From positions 35,236,475 to 35,300,474 of the forward strand of contig OX123205.2 of NCBI GenBank assembly GCA_944739405.2: a stretch of 64,000 bases of DNA, written 5' to 3'. Position 1 is the stretch's first letter, and the number at the start of each line of letters is the position of its first letter. The DNA comes from Euclidia mi (Eukaryota > Arthropoda > Insecta > Lepidoptera > Erebidae). The notes under the pieces were generated by a model, which searched no databases, had not been told where the DNA came from, and worked only from the letters and a program-made list of their open reading frames with translations. The translations under genes and the position numbers were made by a program. Positions 19,223 to 31,149 of this stretch are shown one piece after another.

Positions 19223-21889
19223 TTGAAATAGAAATATTGTTTGTGACAAGTTAAATCGATTATATCAGTTTAATTGCGTATTACTTTGTCTATTGAAAAT
19301 TTCTGACTATGGTCACACTATGAACTGTCAAATCATTCACTCTTTTTGATTAATTGTCGGATCCGTAGAAAAATAGTTATTTGCGCTCGCACCGTTTGGT
19401 CTCTCGCGTGGTTTTGTAATTGAAGTAAAGAACAATGGCAGAATTAGGTCTGGGTTTGTTGTGGCGAGCTTAAACTTCATATGAACAAAACAAATTGTTT
19501 ATTTTTTCTAATATTTTTTATATTTTCACTTTGTCTCGATAAAGTCGGATTATTTTATGATGATAAAAAGCATTCCAATTTACTACGAACTAGGTGCTTA
19601 CTTTATGATTTGATTGTTGCCATAGACAATGGTGTGACAGGAATAGACGTTTGATATCGATGCGTATCGATTATTAAATAAGTAATCGATATGATAGACC
19701 TTTATAGGGTTGGTTTAGTTTAAAATATAATAATTAAAATGCAGTTAATTAATTGTTAATCAACATTTTATCAATAAGCTAATTCTTTTGTAGCAAAACA
19801 ACTTTTAAATCAAATAAAAACGTCACAGCATCGTTTTAACGTTATATCGATTTCACATAAAATCGATTAAAAATGTGCAGCTCTGCTTTTGTCTTTGGCT
19901 GTGACAGGTAGATGCTACAGAATAGTTCTGCGATTAGATGTCAATCTGACATAATGCCTTTGATAATTCAAACGTACCCACATTGTTCATTCTTAACTAA
20001 ACATTAAACACCGATATCTTCTTTTTCCGGCTTTCCCGAGTGAAAATAGACTAATTTATAGACTCTGTTACTTACGCCGAATTTTTTGATATATTTTTAT
20101 TACTGAGCGCTTCAATTTAATTTCAGACATTTTGATGTATGGAGATCTGCCATTGTCCTTTAAAAACCCTTGTGAATTGCCGCTTATTGATCTGCCAGCA
20201 TCGGTTTATTTGTGATAAAAGATAAAGTTGTGAACTATTGAACATTTGTAAAGTTGTGCAAATCCGTCCACGTGTTTGGTGCCCGAGGACTTCGTTGAAG
20301 AAAACCCTGACCATTGGACTGGTAGCTATAACGATTTGCTTGTCATTTTGGCCAAAATTATGAGTGTAATTTTATAGATCTACTCTGGAAGATCACAGGA
20401 AGATATCAGGTAAATTTGCACATGTACCTATTAGTTGAAATATAATCACTGTGCAATCACAGTATATTGTTTAGACCTTTTGCCTTGTCGTGGTCAGGTG
20501 GATGTAATACAAACTTCCACTGTGCACTCTGAACAATTTCCTACCTGCCTACGGCAACTCTAAACACATTCGCTCCACGTGTCCAAACCATTTTAGAAGT
20601 TATCATCACTTTTATTCTCAACCATCTATTTGCATACAACAAAAAGAAAAGGCAAACGGCAATCAAGTACAAATCATGAAAGTTTGAATCATCAAATCAA
20701 GAAATGAGTATGGTAAAAGGAGCAAAAACAGATCTTAAATATGATTTCCTTTTTACAAATAACCTAGGGATCTCTTTGACGTATTTTCAGTATTTTTAAT
20801 AGTTAATATACTAGTGTACCAAGAGATATATACCAGATAATAGTAGTTGTCACCCTAATAATACTACTCCGTGTAATAATTGCTTTTGTTCGGCTCGAAC
20901 TCTCGACGTAATGCGAACATCCTATATATTTGCATAACTTTGCGATGCACTGTTTTAGCATTATATTGAATTTTATTAGAGTTGCCTGTCTCATGTGTAG
21001 TTACTATTGTAGTGTTACGTTATTTTTAAACAGAGAGGGAGTTCACTACTGATAAAAGCGGATTCAATAGGCTTCAATATTCGATCTATCCATAGATTTG
21101 GAGATTTGGAAATCGGCTATTATACGCGTATGAGATCGTTTTTGGAAGCACGTGTTGGCGCGTGTCATTTGGAAAAATAATGGCGAGGACCACTATATTA
21201 ATGGCAAGCAAGGTTTTTTTAAAGCGCGTTTTGTAGCACGGGTGTAAGTGTATGCCGTAAACGTGTAGAAAAAGTTATAGTTGGAAATCGCCCTTCGTAT
21301 TTCCATTTATTCTTACTTTTAAGCGATAAAATTTGTCTACTCGTTACTAAAATCAAGGTCTGCAATGTTTATATGAAACGCCTAGTGCGTCAAAGGCGAA
21401 CCCATCTATGACTAGGATTCGCGGCAATCGCTTACCATGACATGAGGTAGCAGCTCATCGGCTACTGATGATGATTAAGAACGCCCTCTGCTACGTAATA
21501 TTCAATCGTGGATATGGATATGTTGGTAGGTACGGACAGCAGCAAAAGTAGCTTCAAACCAAAGTCGTCAAAATCTATTTTATAAACTAAAATATTGTAA
21601 GAGTTTTTAGGTATGGATTTGATTATTTAGAAGAATTTTATTTGAGTAATTACGTTAATATATTAGGCTTAAAACCATGTGTATTAGCATACGTAATTTG
21701 TTTAACGGATGGCTTAGCAGCTAAAGTCATCGCGACATCTCCTGGCATCTCTGAAAAGAAAGTTATTTTTAGGATTAAAGAGAGTTACCTTTGCCCATCA
21801 AGTTGGGCCCATGTAATTGTGTGCTATACACAGTATAGTACTTATAGCACGACATGACTTAACGTTCTGAATAGATTAGGAAAATAATG
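19223..21889. other. Long stretch with no recognisable gene
   Basis: Both strands lack a supported coding frame. A LINE-A-like scrap (CTCCACGTGTCCAAACCATT) is at ~20,572. An imperfect small inverted repeat (ATCGATTATT / AAGTAATCGAT) is at ~19,667-19,691. CG-containing text at 19,380-19,420 is isolated. Confidence 0.4.
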
Positions 21890-22035
21890 CTGAGGACATC
21901 ACTTGTAGATGAGTGATGGCTAATCTGCTTCGGAAAGCACGTAATGTTGTCGGCTTCATGTGTTCGGCCAAAAATCCTTAGGCCATGACGGAGGGCTTTG
22001 GGTGGTCTACGAACACCAGAGTCGGCTACACACTC
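21890..22035 (+). repeat. SINE-like fragment, unassigned
   Basis: CTGCTTCGGAAAGCACGTAATG and GCCATGACGGAGGGCTTTGG resemble lepidopteran SINE bodies, but no tRNA-like head or partner copy is present. Confidence 0.3.
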
Positions 22036-22865
22036 ACACTAAATTAAGAAGAAAAAGAACTCGTAATGGGCAAACAAATCATTCATAATATCGTGCATAT
22101 ACCTATAGTGACATGACAACCTCCGACTATTCGTAATACAAGATTATTCGGCAAGGCTTTGAGGAAAAGGGTACGTAGAGTTCGTCATAAGACAAACGGG
22201 CGCAGATCCGGTGCCTGTTTCCGATCAGTAGCTACGTGGATTGTGGAGAGCCTGGAAGTGGCTGAATATAGTACGTAATGACATCGTAAAAAGTCCTAGT
22301 ACATTTTCTTTTTCGTATGAGTGTGTTAATAGCTCCTGAAGGCCTTCGACAGTGCGTACAATTCTTGTCCTGAGACAAGAACCGGGTAGAGATAGCTTTA
22401 GGTGCCCTTTGAAGCACTGTAGCGCTCTGATGTAAATGCCACAAGCGGACAGCCATCCAAGTGGCGACCCGTGCAAGTGTTATTTAACTTTGCCGACCTA
22501 TTACAAACGGCAAGCCAAGTCTTGCTACGAGCGCTACGTGGTATGTACGTACGCGCTTGTACTATTAAAAAAAAAAATTGCGTAGATGGGTGGATGATGG
22601 TTGTTACTATTGCACGCAGTAACTACTGAACGGATCTTGATAACACTTACATGTTTATATATGAATAGCGGATAGGCTAAAAGTAGTAGTGAAGGAAGAA
22701 CAGTGAAGTGAAATACAGTACAGTGAATAAGTGAAAATGTTGGTGCTATCCGCTTTGAACATCGGACCACGCGTCCTGAGAAGTCTACGCGGATATTTCA
22801 CTCCATAAAGGGGCACCTGCGTTACTCGGTGTTTCTTTCTAATCCCGCTATCCAGTCCGTAACAA
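22036..22865. other. No recognisable feature
   Basis: Part of it (22,410-22,545, with TGTAGCGCTCTGATGTAAATG and GAGCGCTAC) resembles 62,650-62,762, so an unclassified repeat may be present. Confidence 0.3.
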
Positions 22866-23603
22866 TAAAGTCACATCTAGTACATCCCAATTCCTTGTAG
22901 ATCAGAAAGAAAATGGCCAAATATATCAGGTTAGTTTGTCTGCCGATCCTCTGACATTTTCTCAACACGTATCTATACATACGAGTTCGTTTACGTTATT
23001 CACGCGTAATTGTTCGTTTAGTTAAGCTTATCTGCACAAACCAATTGGAATATCCGAGGACCCAAGAAGCGAGCTAATTGTAATAAACCTGACGGTAACT
23101 AAATAAAATCAGTGCCATCTATTTTACACTGGCGAACATTCAAACACTGGTGACATCTGGCAGACGCTGACGGAATTTCAATACACTAAGGTCATAAATC
23201 AAGCTATTCAGAGTTTCACTCACGACTTCATATTACAACGGCATCTATTGTACGATGGCGAATATTCAAACACTAATGACATCTAAAGGACGTTGACAAA
23301 CTACAAAACTAAGGTCATAAATCGCGCCATTTAAAGTTTTGCTCACGATTACATAATCATTTGGTTAACCAATATAAACAAATACTAATACTTTACCGAG
23401 CAAAAGTCACATCTAGTAGGTACATTATATTTCTTCGTAAATCAGAAGAAAAAATAGCCAAATATATCAGCTTAGTGTGTCTGCGCTCTTTCGTGAGGAA
23501 TGCTGATCCTCTGAGATTTTCTCAACTGAACACGTATCTATACATACGAATAGTTCTTCGTTATTCACGCGTAATTGTCCGTTTAGTTACGCTTATCTGA
23601 TAT
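22866..23603. repeat. Local direct duplication with a nested 126-bp tandem pair
   Basis: The stretch 22,868-23,035 (AAAGTCACATCTAGTACATC ... CACGCGTAATTGTTCG) recurs in diverged form at 23,404-23,602. Between the copies, a unit starting CATCTATT at 23,116 is repeated from 23,242 (period 126), sharing ATTCAAACACT, ACTAAGGTCATAAATC and CTCACGA. No TIR or poly(A) tail is visible, so this looks like segmental duplication of non-coding DNA. Confidence 0.8.
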
Positions 23604-23710
23604 CGGTGTCAAGGATACGATACGCTCGTGTTAGTACGCAAAATCTGAATGTAAAGAGATGTGAGTTCTTAGTAAGGAAACATAATATATTAAATTAATA
23701 TTTACGCAAA

Positions 23711-23875
23711 CCGAATTCTCAGTAGCAGCACGGGGTCTGGCAATGTGCCCGGTAATGGCAATAGTCCCGCCCTCTGTTACTTACGCGGTACCTAATAATT
23801 CATAACATAATTAAATGTGGGTGTAATATTACACCTCTGTCGACCCCTTCGGAGATACAAGTGTGAGACTATAAA
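23711..23875 (+). mobile_element. SINE-A, 5'-truncated
   Basis: It starts within the body (TTCTCAGTAGCAGCACGG) and runs through CACCTCTGTCGACCCCTTCGG-type hairpin wording to GTGTGAGACTATAAAA. Confidence 0.8.
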
Positions 23876-23936
23876 ACAATGGTTTTAATTGTTATTATTT
23901 GAAAATAAAGGTGAAATACCTATTACTTTATTTTAG

Positions 23937-24310
23937 GGCAGCGATAGCCTAGTGGAGATACCAACAGACTGCCATGCAGAGGGTATCGGTTTCGAATCCA
24001 CGGCGCGCACCAATGACTTTTCGGAGTTATGTGCGTATTGAATTGTTAATTATCGCTTGCCCCGTGCCTCGGAGAGCACGTTAAGCCGTCGGTCCCGGTT
24101 GTCATTAAGATCTTTGACAGTCGTTATAAGGCGTCAGTACCTTCTGAGTAAACTGACACTAGTCTTAACCATGGAATATCGCTATCCCTTCGGGTTGCAG
24201 AGGTCAGACAGGCAGTCGCTCTGTGGAAAAGCAAATATTCAGCCAAATCCGGTTAGGCTAGAAAGCGGACCCCAGATTCAAAACTGGGATAACGCTAGGA
24301 GGATGATGAC
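23937..24310 (+). mobile_element. SINE-B, full length
   Basis: The head GCAGCGATAGCCTAGTGGAG has box A, and GGTTTCGAATCC has box B. The body runs through TGACTTTTCGGAGTTATGTG, GTTAATTATCGCTTGCC, GTTGCAGAGGTCAGACAGGC and GGATAACGCTAGGAGGATGATGA. The tail ends in ATG repeats rather than the LINE-A hairpin. Other copies are at 7,090, 34,405, 37,870, 42,800 (minus) and 47,062. Confidence 0.85.
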
Positions 24311-24527
24311 CTATTACTTTATTTTATGTTTCGGCATGTGTTGAGCCGAAACGCAATCACAACTTCACCTACATTTTGTAAGCATAAACCATAGCTTGAC
24401 CGCTCTTTGTCGCGAATATGTCGTTTGATTGTAGTATGCGTGAATCAAGCCTTAGATAACCGTAACCTCGGGCTTCGAAAGAAAGTCTTTACGTTAGATG
24501 ATAATTATATTTCCTTTTAATCCAATG

Positions 24528-24646
24528 ACTTCCCTTTCACCACGTCAGCCTAGAGACCTCCACTGTTGACCATAGGCCTCCCCCAAGTTTCTCCATACAG
24601 ACTGATCTGGAGCCGTCCGCATGCAACCGCTTCCCGCAATAGCTAA
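24528..24646 (-). mobile_element. RTE LINE 3'-end fragment
   Basis: The plus strand reads CATAGGCCTCCCCCAAG, then CTCCATACAGACTGATCTGG and CCGCATGCAACCGC, matching the RTE C-terminal coding end at 49,815 onward. It is heavily 5'-truncated. Confidence 0.82.
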
Positions 24647-24950
24647 AACGCAAGTTTAATCGTGACGCAAGTGTCTTACGGCAAATGCATCGGAATCATA
24701 TGTACTGCCATAAAGGAGTGATGAAAATGCCTATAGGCTATACGGTGGTACTACTATTGGATACCATTATCACCAGACGCCTATCCTCTTCAGGACACAA
24801 ACGAAGCAACAATACGTTCATGTTTTAATTTTACAAAATACAATTTCTGAACTAGATACAAATCTTGTATAACAAGACTTTCACAAATATTCAATTTGTA
24901 ATCACACAAAAGTAATCAAATTTTTTTTTTGATAACGATAATGATACTCG
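24647..24950. other. No recognisable feature
   Basis: AT-rich and non-coding. Confidence 0.4.
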
Positions 24951-24982
24951 GCGCAGTACTAACCAACGGTTTAGTACTGTGC
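24951..24982. repeat. Short hairpin, arms 12 bp
   Basis: GCGCAGTACTAA pairs with TTAGTACTGTGC (one mismatch) across 8 bases. Confidence 0.6.
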
Positions 24983-25191
24983 TATTTAAACCACCACTCC
25001 ATCTAGTCGACATACACCAAAGACATTTAGTCCCTACTCAAAGCAACCGCACTTTATATAACCTCAAACCTATACCATTATTTTCAGTAAACATTATACC
25101 CACGCTCATACATCATCGCTCCTCCACCCCTATTAAGGGGTGAGCCTATTGCCGAGATTGATAATAGATGAGATTTTTTTGTTAATAATTA

Positions 25192-25372
25192 TATTTTATC
25201 ACATACCCACAACACTATCTAGTCCCAAAGTAAGCACAGCTTGTACTATGGGTAGAAGTTACGCGAAAAAACAATTTGTGGATCATACAAAGTGTTGTCT
25301 CTAGTGGGAATCGAACCTACGACACGGGGCGAGGCGACCGCTTAAACCTATCCGTGCATTCAAAAGTGTAAA
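25192..25372 (-). mobile_element. tRNA-headed SINE of a further family
   Basis: The minus strand has GTCGTAGGTTCGATTCCCAC (box B) followed by TAGAGACAACACTTTG, ATGATCCACAAATTG and CTACCCATAGTACAAGC. A decayed relative may lie at 63,855-63,960. Confidence 0.6.
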
Positions 25373-25424
25373 ACATTTATTTGTACAATGTATTACTAGT
25401 TTACACATACATATGTACCTATCT

Positions 25425-25560
25425 AATATATAATGAAGTCCCCAGGTCGCATCTATGAACGCGATAAACTCAAAAACTGCGGAATGGATTTTCATGCAAT
25501 TTACACCAATAGATAAAGTAATTCATGAGAAAAGTTTAGACGTAGATATAATTTATAAGG
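25425..25560 (+). mobile_element. Helitron-like interior fragment
   Basis: AATGAAGTCCCCAGGTCGC, CGCGATAAACTCAAAAACTG and AAAGTTTAGACGTAGATATA match the layouts at 36,797 and 55,027. No CTAGT end is present. Confidence 0.5.
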
Positions 25561-25683
25561 GTTTGTATAAATTATACATAGTAGTAGAGGAAGGGTAGCT
25601 ATATAGTAATCAATACATGCACCGTGTCTACAATCTACAAATCAGTATTGCTACTGTGTACACACAGGAACACGTCAACACTC

Positions 25684-25775
25684 TTTGACCTTTGCTCCGC
25701 TATTATAGCTTGGGAAATAAGTATTAAAATCCCCCAGCAACTGTCTAGCTTGACTTGTCGTTGTGTGTACGTGTA
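25684..25775 (+). repeat. Interspersed repeat X
   Basis: TTTGACCTTTGCTCCGC ... AAATAAGTATTAAAATC ... CAACTGTCTAGCTTGACTTG. Copies occur at 36,699-36,796 (plus) and 40,983-41,097 (minus). In the 36.7-kb copy it runs straight into a Helitron-like end, so X may be the interior of such elements. Confidence 0.65.
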
Positions 25776-26229
25776 GATTTTATAGAGCGTGGTGTATTTA
25801 GATGTATCGGAGCGTACAGCATTGTCAGACCTCCGAGGATGTGGCCTTTACTATGGGGACATAGACAATCATGTGTGCTCTATGGTAAAAATGTAGTAGA
25901 CTGTCTATAGGTTAGTATATCAGTCTATGCATATCATGGAGACATATACATATGTGTTCTATGTTAAAAATATAGTTGACGTCTCTACATATCATGGAAA
26001 CTACTCTGTGTGCTCTATATACATATGTAAAAATTTAGTTGTCGTATTTATGGGCTAGTATGTCATCACCAGAAAATACCAGGACACTGATCACATTCTG
26101 CTTAGTCTCGTCGCCTTATGAACAGCTGGTCCGTATTAACGTTGTTTGTAACCAAATCGTCGTCACAAAATCAACACACGTTTGTTTACCTGTATCTATG
26201 CCGACATTATTTTATTTCTAACTAGCTTG

Positions 26230-26440
26230 TGAACTAGCTTTTGGCCGCTACTCTGCCCGCGTGACAGTTTTTATATAAAATATGAAATTTTACCTTTTAC
26301 CTCCTTAGGATGAGAATTTTCAAAAATCCCCTCTCAGTGCTTTCCTACACTCCCCAAGGAACATACATGTCATATTTCAGGTGCTTGCGTTCATTTGTTT
26401 CGGCTGTGCGTTGTCTGTCACTCAGTCAATAACAGAAAAA
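26230..26440 (-). mobile_element. Helitron-like 3' portion ending AAAAGCTAGTT
   Basis: Read on the minus strand: GACTGAGTGACAGACAACGC, CAGCCGAAAC, TGACATGTATGTTCCTTGGG, then the end CGCGGGCAGAGTAGCGGCC with AAAAGCTAGTT. The GC-rich inverted repeat just before CTAGT is the Helitron 3' signature. Confidence 0.7.
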
Positions 26441-26464
26441 AAAAATACAGAGATGTCGTTACCA

Positions 26465-26527
26465 TTCAAAAAAAACTTTTAACCTCCATTTTGACCAGCA
26501 AAATGGAGGTTAAAAGTTTTTTTTGAA
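26465..26527. repeat. Perfect hairpin, arms 28 bp, 7-base loop
   Basis: The arms include ACTTTTAACCTCCATTTT and its exact reverse complement around GACCAGC. It lies ~25 bases outside the Helitron-like repeat and has no target-site duplication that I can see. Confidence 0.93.
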
Positions 26528-26654
26528 AATCAGCTGATTTGGAAGATAGCACTATAAAAATGTGGGCAACGGCTATGGATTTTAAAATTACGATAACCTG
26601 GCAAACACCTAGTCTATTATAAAAAATGTTACGTCATAAAAAACATATGTGAGT

Positions 26655-26968
26655 GAAAATGTGATAAGCATCGAGAAAGGCATGTTAAGATAGTTTGGGC
26701 ACCTGGAGAGGATAGATGACGAAAGACTGTCAAAAATGATATATAAGACAGTTGTGAATGGGACAGGACAAGGGGAAGACCTAGGTTGGAGAAATCCTAA
26801 AAAAAGGACAGGTCAGAAGTACCCTACACAGAAGAGTATGCATGAGAAACGTGATGGGAGTGAATGAAGCAAGAGATATGATATGTCAGGATCGTTGCAA
26901 ATGTCATTCCGTTGTCTCTGCTTACCCCTTCGGGAAACAGGTGTGAGTTTTTGTACGTATGTATGTAA
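26655..26968 (+). mobile_element. LINE-A 3' end fragment
   Basis: Conceptual reading on the plus strand follows the LINE-A C-terminus: EKGMLRWFGHLERIDDERL, then a GEILKKGQVRSTLHRR block, GVNEARDM and SAYPFGKQV before TGA. It then ends TTTTTGTACGTATGTATG. A frame change occurs near 26,780. The reverse transcriptase is missing. Confidence 0.85.
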
Positions 26969-27107
26969 GTATAAAATACATAAGCAAACATGAAACGAAA
27001 ACTATAAGCAATACTGGTCAGAAGAAAAGAAAAATACCATTTTCCTAGCGCTCTAATTAGGTTAGACACACATTTGTAACAGAGGATTTGTCTAAAAGAT
27101 TAACTGC

Positions 27108-27207
27108 TAACCCGTAATCGTGGGACCTACAAATTCACAACATGGCGAAAAGTGAATGAAATATCACACCTCTGGCTACCCCTTCGGGGAAACAGGCTTT
27201 AGTGTAT
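27108..27207 (+). mobile_element. SINE-A 3' fragment
   Basis: GTGGGACCTACAAATTC, CATGGCGAAAAGTG and the tail GGCTACCCCTTCGGGGAAAC. Confidence 0.75.
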
Positions 27208-27296
27208 AAAACAAGAAAAAATAATAATCATAATAAAATCTAAATGAATGCCGTGTATCGGTACGCGCAGTAGCGCCGTACTACATATGACACAAT

Positions 27297-28334
27297 CGGC
27301 CGGTTTCTGAATTGAGAATTTCAGCTTTCATCAGTTGAAAATTTCTGAACTAGTTGAAGTCAACTTAAGTTTTTTCTGTTTCACAGGTCAGAGTGAGATT
27401 TTTCCAAAGCATTTTCAACTGAGTATTCTTCAAATCATGAATAACTCAAACCGAACAACACTAGTACGTTCCGATACAAGTAAAAAAACCGGTACTAACC
27501 ATAAATTCGTATTAATTAATATTTTACAAAGAAGCACACTTGTCAGTTAATTATTTATATGCAGAAACAAATAAAAATTCGAAATAAAGTTGTATTTAAA
27601 ATTATTTCAACGATTATTTGATTTTAATGAACAGTTTGTTGAATTTGTTCAATTCGGTAGGTATAGTGAAAACGGAACGTGTATGTTATGTCAAAGTCAG
27701 TTTGTTTTATTTTTAATACAAAATATTTGTGGGCGGGTATATTTGAGGTATAATTTGATATACCTCCATGGTGGCCACCATGGAGGTTTATAGAATAATA
27801 CCTCCATAGAGACCACAGCGAAATTATTTGGATTGATTTAACACGGAAATCTCTTACTTATAATTTCTATCCCTTCTATTTGTTCCTAATAATGTTGTAA
27901 TCTATTTGTTCCAAATATTGAATAGTCTTTGAACCTTTTTTCTAGAAATTCTGTTTGACGACCTTCTTGTTGTGTAGACGTCAGTATGACGTAACCGCTG
28001 CTTGGCAACCGTAGTGTGGACAGTTTGACATACTGGCTGTCATATTACTCGTGATCACGGGTTAAAAGGCCAAAGTTGTATAATTAAATTTTTATCAATT
28101 TATCAGTGCTAAGTGAGGTTTGTCAAATGTCAAATGTTTACAGAAACGCGAATATTGAGTTGATATGGAGTTGATCATGAGTGCATCATATGTTGTGTCA
28201 AATTTTAGATTTTACAAGCACAAATACTCAAAATGTGGTCAGTTATTTTTTGTGAAACAAAAAATTTATTAAGTAGTATATAATTAGGGTTTAAATTGTT
28301 CTCAACACGAAATTCTCAATTCAGGAACCGGCCG
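27297..28334. mobile_element. TIR element, copy 1 (1,038 bp)
   Basis: Terminal inverted repeats of about 26 bp: CGGCCGGTTTCTGAATTGAG at the left and CTCAATTCAGGAACCGGCCG at the right (one mismatch). No transposase frame is present, so it is non-autonomous. The interior holds a perfect 26-bp palindrome at 27,762-27,787 (ACCTCCATGGTGG and its mirror). No clear target-site duplication is visible. A second copy follows after 18 bases in the same orientation. Confidence 0.88.
27762..27787. repeat. Central perfect palindrome of TIR copy 1
   Basis: Thirteen bases, ACCTCCATGGTGG, are followed directly by their reverse complement with no loop. Confidence 0.95.
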
Positions 28335-28352
28335 AATATCTTGTGAAACTGT

Positions 28353-29378
28353 CGGCCGGTTTCTGAATTGAGAATTTCAGCTTTCAGTTAAAAAATTCTG
28401 AACTAGTTGAAGTCAACTTAAGTTTTTTCTGTTTCACAGGTCAGAGTGATATTTTTTCAAAGCACTTTCAACTGAGTTTTCTTCAAATCATGAATAACTT
28501 AAACCGAACAATACTAGTACGTTCCAATACAAGTAAAAAAACCGGTACTAACCATAAATTCGTATTAATTAACATTTTACAAAGAAGCACACTTGTCAGT
28601 TTATTATTTTTATACGGAAACAAATAAAAAGTCGAAATAAAGTTGTATTTAAAATGATTTCAACGATTATTTTATTTTAATGAACAGTTTGTTGAATTTG
28701 TTCAATTCGGTATCTTAGTGAAAACGGAACGTGTATGTTATGTCAAAGTCAGTTTGTTTTATTTTTAATACAAAATATTTGTGGCCAGGTATATTTGAGG
28801 TATAATTCTATATACCTCCATGGTGGCCACCGTGGAGGTATATAGAATTATACCTCCATGGAGGCCACAGCGTAATTATTTGGATTGATTTAACACGGAA
28901 ATCTCTTATTTATATTTTCTAACCCTTACATTTGTTCCTAATAATGTTGTAATCTATTTTTTCCAAATATTGAATAGTCTTTGAACCTTTTTTCTATAAA
29001 TTCTGTTTAATGACCTTCTTGTTGTGTAGACGTCACTATGACGTAACCGCTGCTTAGCAACCGTAGTGTGGACAGTTTGACATACTGGCTGTCATATTAC
29101 TTGTGATCACGGGTTAAGACCAAAGTTGTATAATTATTTTTTTCTCAATTTATCAGTGCGGTTCGTCAAATGTCAAATGATTTCAGAAACGCGAATATAG
29201 AGTTGATATGGAGTTGATTATGAGTTGATCATATGTTGTGTCAAATTTTAGATTTTACAAGCACAAATACTCAAAATGTGTCAAAACATTTTTTTGTGAA
29301 ACAGAAAATTGATTTAGTAGTATATAATTAGTGTTTAAATTGTTCTCAACGTGAAATTCTCAATTCAGAAACCGGCCG
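28353..29378. mobile_element. TIR element, copy 2 (1,026 bp)
   Basis: Same TIRs as copy 1 (CGGCCGGTTTCTGAATTGAG; CTCAATTCAGAAACCGGCCG), here a perfect pair over at least 26 bp. Internal sequence matches copy 1 throughout, with small indels. The palindrome at the corresponding place is longer (28,801-28,852). No coding frame is present. Confidence 0.88.
28801..28852. repeat. 52-bp palindrome of TIR copy 2, one mismatch
   Basis: Two 26-bp arms meet without a loop: TATAATTCTATATACCTCCA plus TGGTGG, then its reverse complement with a single change. In copy 1 the inner 26 bp are perfect but the outer arms have decayed. Confidence 0.93.
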
Positions 29379-29524
29379 TGTGACAAGGCCCGTGACATTC
29401 ATGTTAGTTCACACCAGTACAACTAGTTACAACTAGTTTTAACGGATTAATAGCGTGTCTTGTCTGGTACTTCGTGGCCCTGATTCTGGTCGGCGTGGTA
29501 CGAGTAGAGGGCCCTAAATCTATT

Positions 29525-29830
29525 TATCTAAAAGAGCGAAAGGTCACTCATCACGATATCTCGAAAACCGCTGACCGTATAAAGATTAAATTTGGCAGAG
29601 AAGTAGTTTATATACATACATAGTAGGCGTCCACTAAGAACGGATTTTTCTAAAGGGCTGGAGTAAGGGGGTCTAAGGGATCCAGCAAGTTTGTATGAAA
29701 GTAAGGATGATATATAATTTTTAATTAATCCTAATTTTAATGTGTTACAAAATCCAAAGCAAATGACATCGAAATTGGATGAGTGGTGCAATCGTTGAAA
29801 TAAACAGATAGGCAAACAAACCAGCCATAT
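29525..29830 (+). mobile_element. Helitron-like fragment
   Basis: CTCGAAAACCGCTGACCGTA, AGATTAAATTTGGCAGAG, GGCGTCCACTAAGAACGG and AGTTTGTATGAAAGT follow the order seen in lepidopteran non-autonomous Helitrons. The end is not preserved. Confidence 0.5.
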
Positions 29831-29900
29831 TTACTACATTGGAATACGTAATTATTCACTTTAAAGATATACAGAATGCTCCATGCAGTTGATGCGTTGC

Positions 29901-29973
29901 TGATGACCTATCATAAGTATTTAGTTTTGGTCTGATTATCAGACCAAAACTAAATACTAATGATAGGACATCA
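29901..29973. repeat. Long hairpin, arms 35 bp, 3-base loop
   Basis: The left arm starts TGATGACCTATCATAAGTAT and the right arm ends ATACTAATGATAGGACATCA, with two mismatches. The outer flanks (GTTGATGCG; CCATCAACAACG) show weak further pairing. Confidence 0.93.
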
Positions 29974-31149
29974 GGTATGAAAATGCGACCATCAACAACG
30001 TATTTTAAACCATATGAACGAGTTAATCAGTGAACGTCGATGTGACCATACGCAAAAATAACGTTTACAAAAGGATTCTAGCTTATTCTTCTAAATCCTT
30101 TCAGTAGCTTTGCAGTAAAAGTATGACATACAATTAGATACTTTCGACTTCAATACTTACATCGATAATAACACTTCAAAGCGCCGAACATATTTATAAA
30201 ATCAAAGTTGATACTACAAATCTAGAGGTACCATAATTACTATGCCATTGAATTTGACTTACAATGCATGAATACCATTGAGCTTGCCGCGGTGAGAAGG
30301 GAAAATAATTAAAGCGATAAATTAATACGCAATAAAATGATCGTAGCTTTAGGCAAGAATAATTTTATACAGTCACGTTTGAAAGGGTATGTGTTTTAAA
30401 TTGTGCGTGTACTTAAATGATTGTCACTTATTTTCTTTTTTTAGTTGGTACCTTTATACTGCGCCCATAAAATTTTCTTGTATGGAATTTTATAATCCAT
30501 GTTACAAGAAGTAGCCTAATTTGCTTCATATAATACCAGTTATCTGAATTGAAATTGAAACACACAGACAGTGAGACAAAAGGCCAGACAGGCAAAGAAT
30601 GTATTTTTTTTTTGTAATTAGTCGATTGTTAATAAATTAATAGGTGCGACCACGGCTCTAGCTTGAGCATTTCTGTACTTATACTTTTCGGAACTTATAC
30701 CTGAATGAGCTATTTTCTTGGTTTGTTCTTTTTAGACCCCCTTTTTGACGTAGTCGGGCTATAGTTTTTAAACATTTTTTTTAATTTAATCCTTTTTTAA
30801 TTGCACGGTTACTTTACATGCCCCATCGGGATATGGAATCCCGTTTGCATTGTGTTTTTACTCAGTATCGGATTTTACGTTAAATGACAAAAAATAACTA
30901 ATTTACTTAAAATATCCAGTTATTAACTATTCATTATTAAATCGATTTTGACTTAGACTACCTATTGTATGACTTGGCTTACCATCTGACATAACGTTCC
31001 ATTTGGCATTATAATCTGACGCAACTTTGACATTTAATTTAATTATAATTTGTAGTAATTTTTTAATTAATTAGATTGATTATTTTATTTTAGCTTCAAA
31101 ATGTACTTGTTGTTTTGCTTGTGAATTATTTACTGTCACTTTATTATGT
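29974..31149. other. No recognisable feature
   Basis: AT-rich and non-coding on both strands. Confidence 0.4.

Noticed and set aside
22866..23603. CRISPR-like array
   Set aside because: Units are long, diverged and only doubled, without short identical repeats and unique spacers, in an evidently eukaryotic sequence.
27372..27395. Splice-acceptor-like TTTTTTCTGTTTCACAGG in both twin TIR elements
   Set aside because: It is part of the repeat sequence, with no open frame downstream.
27770..27782. GCCACCATGG translation-start-like word in the palindrome
   Set aside because: It arises from the palindrome. The frame it opens is nine codons.
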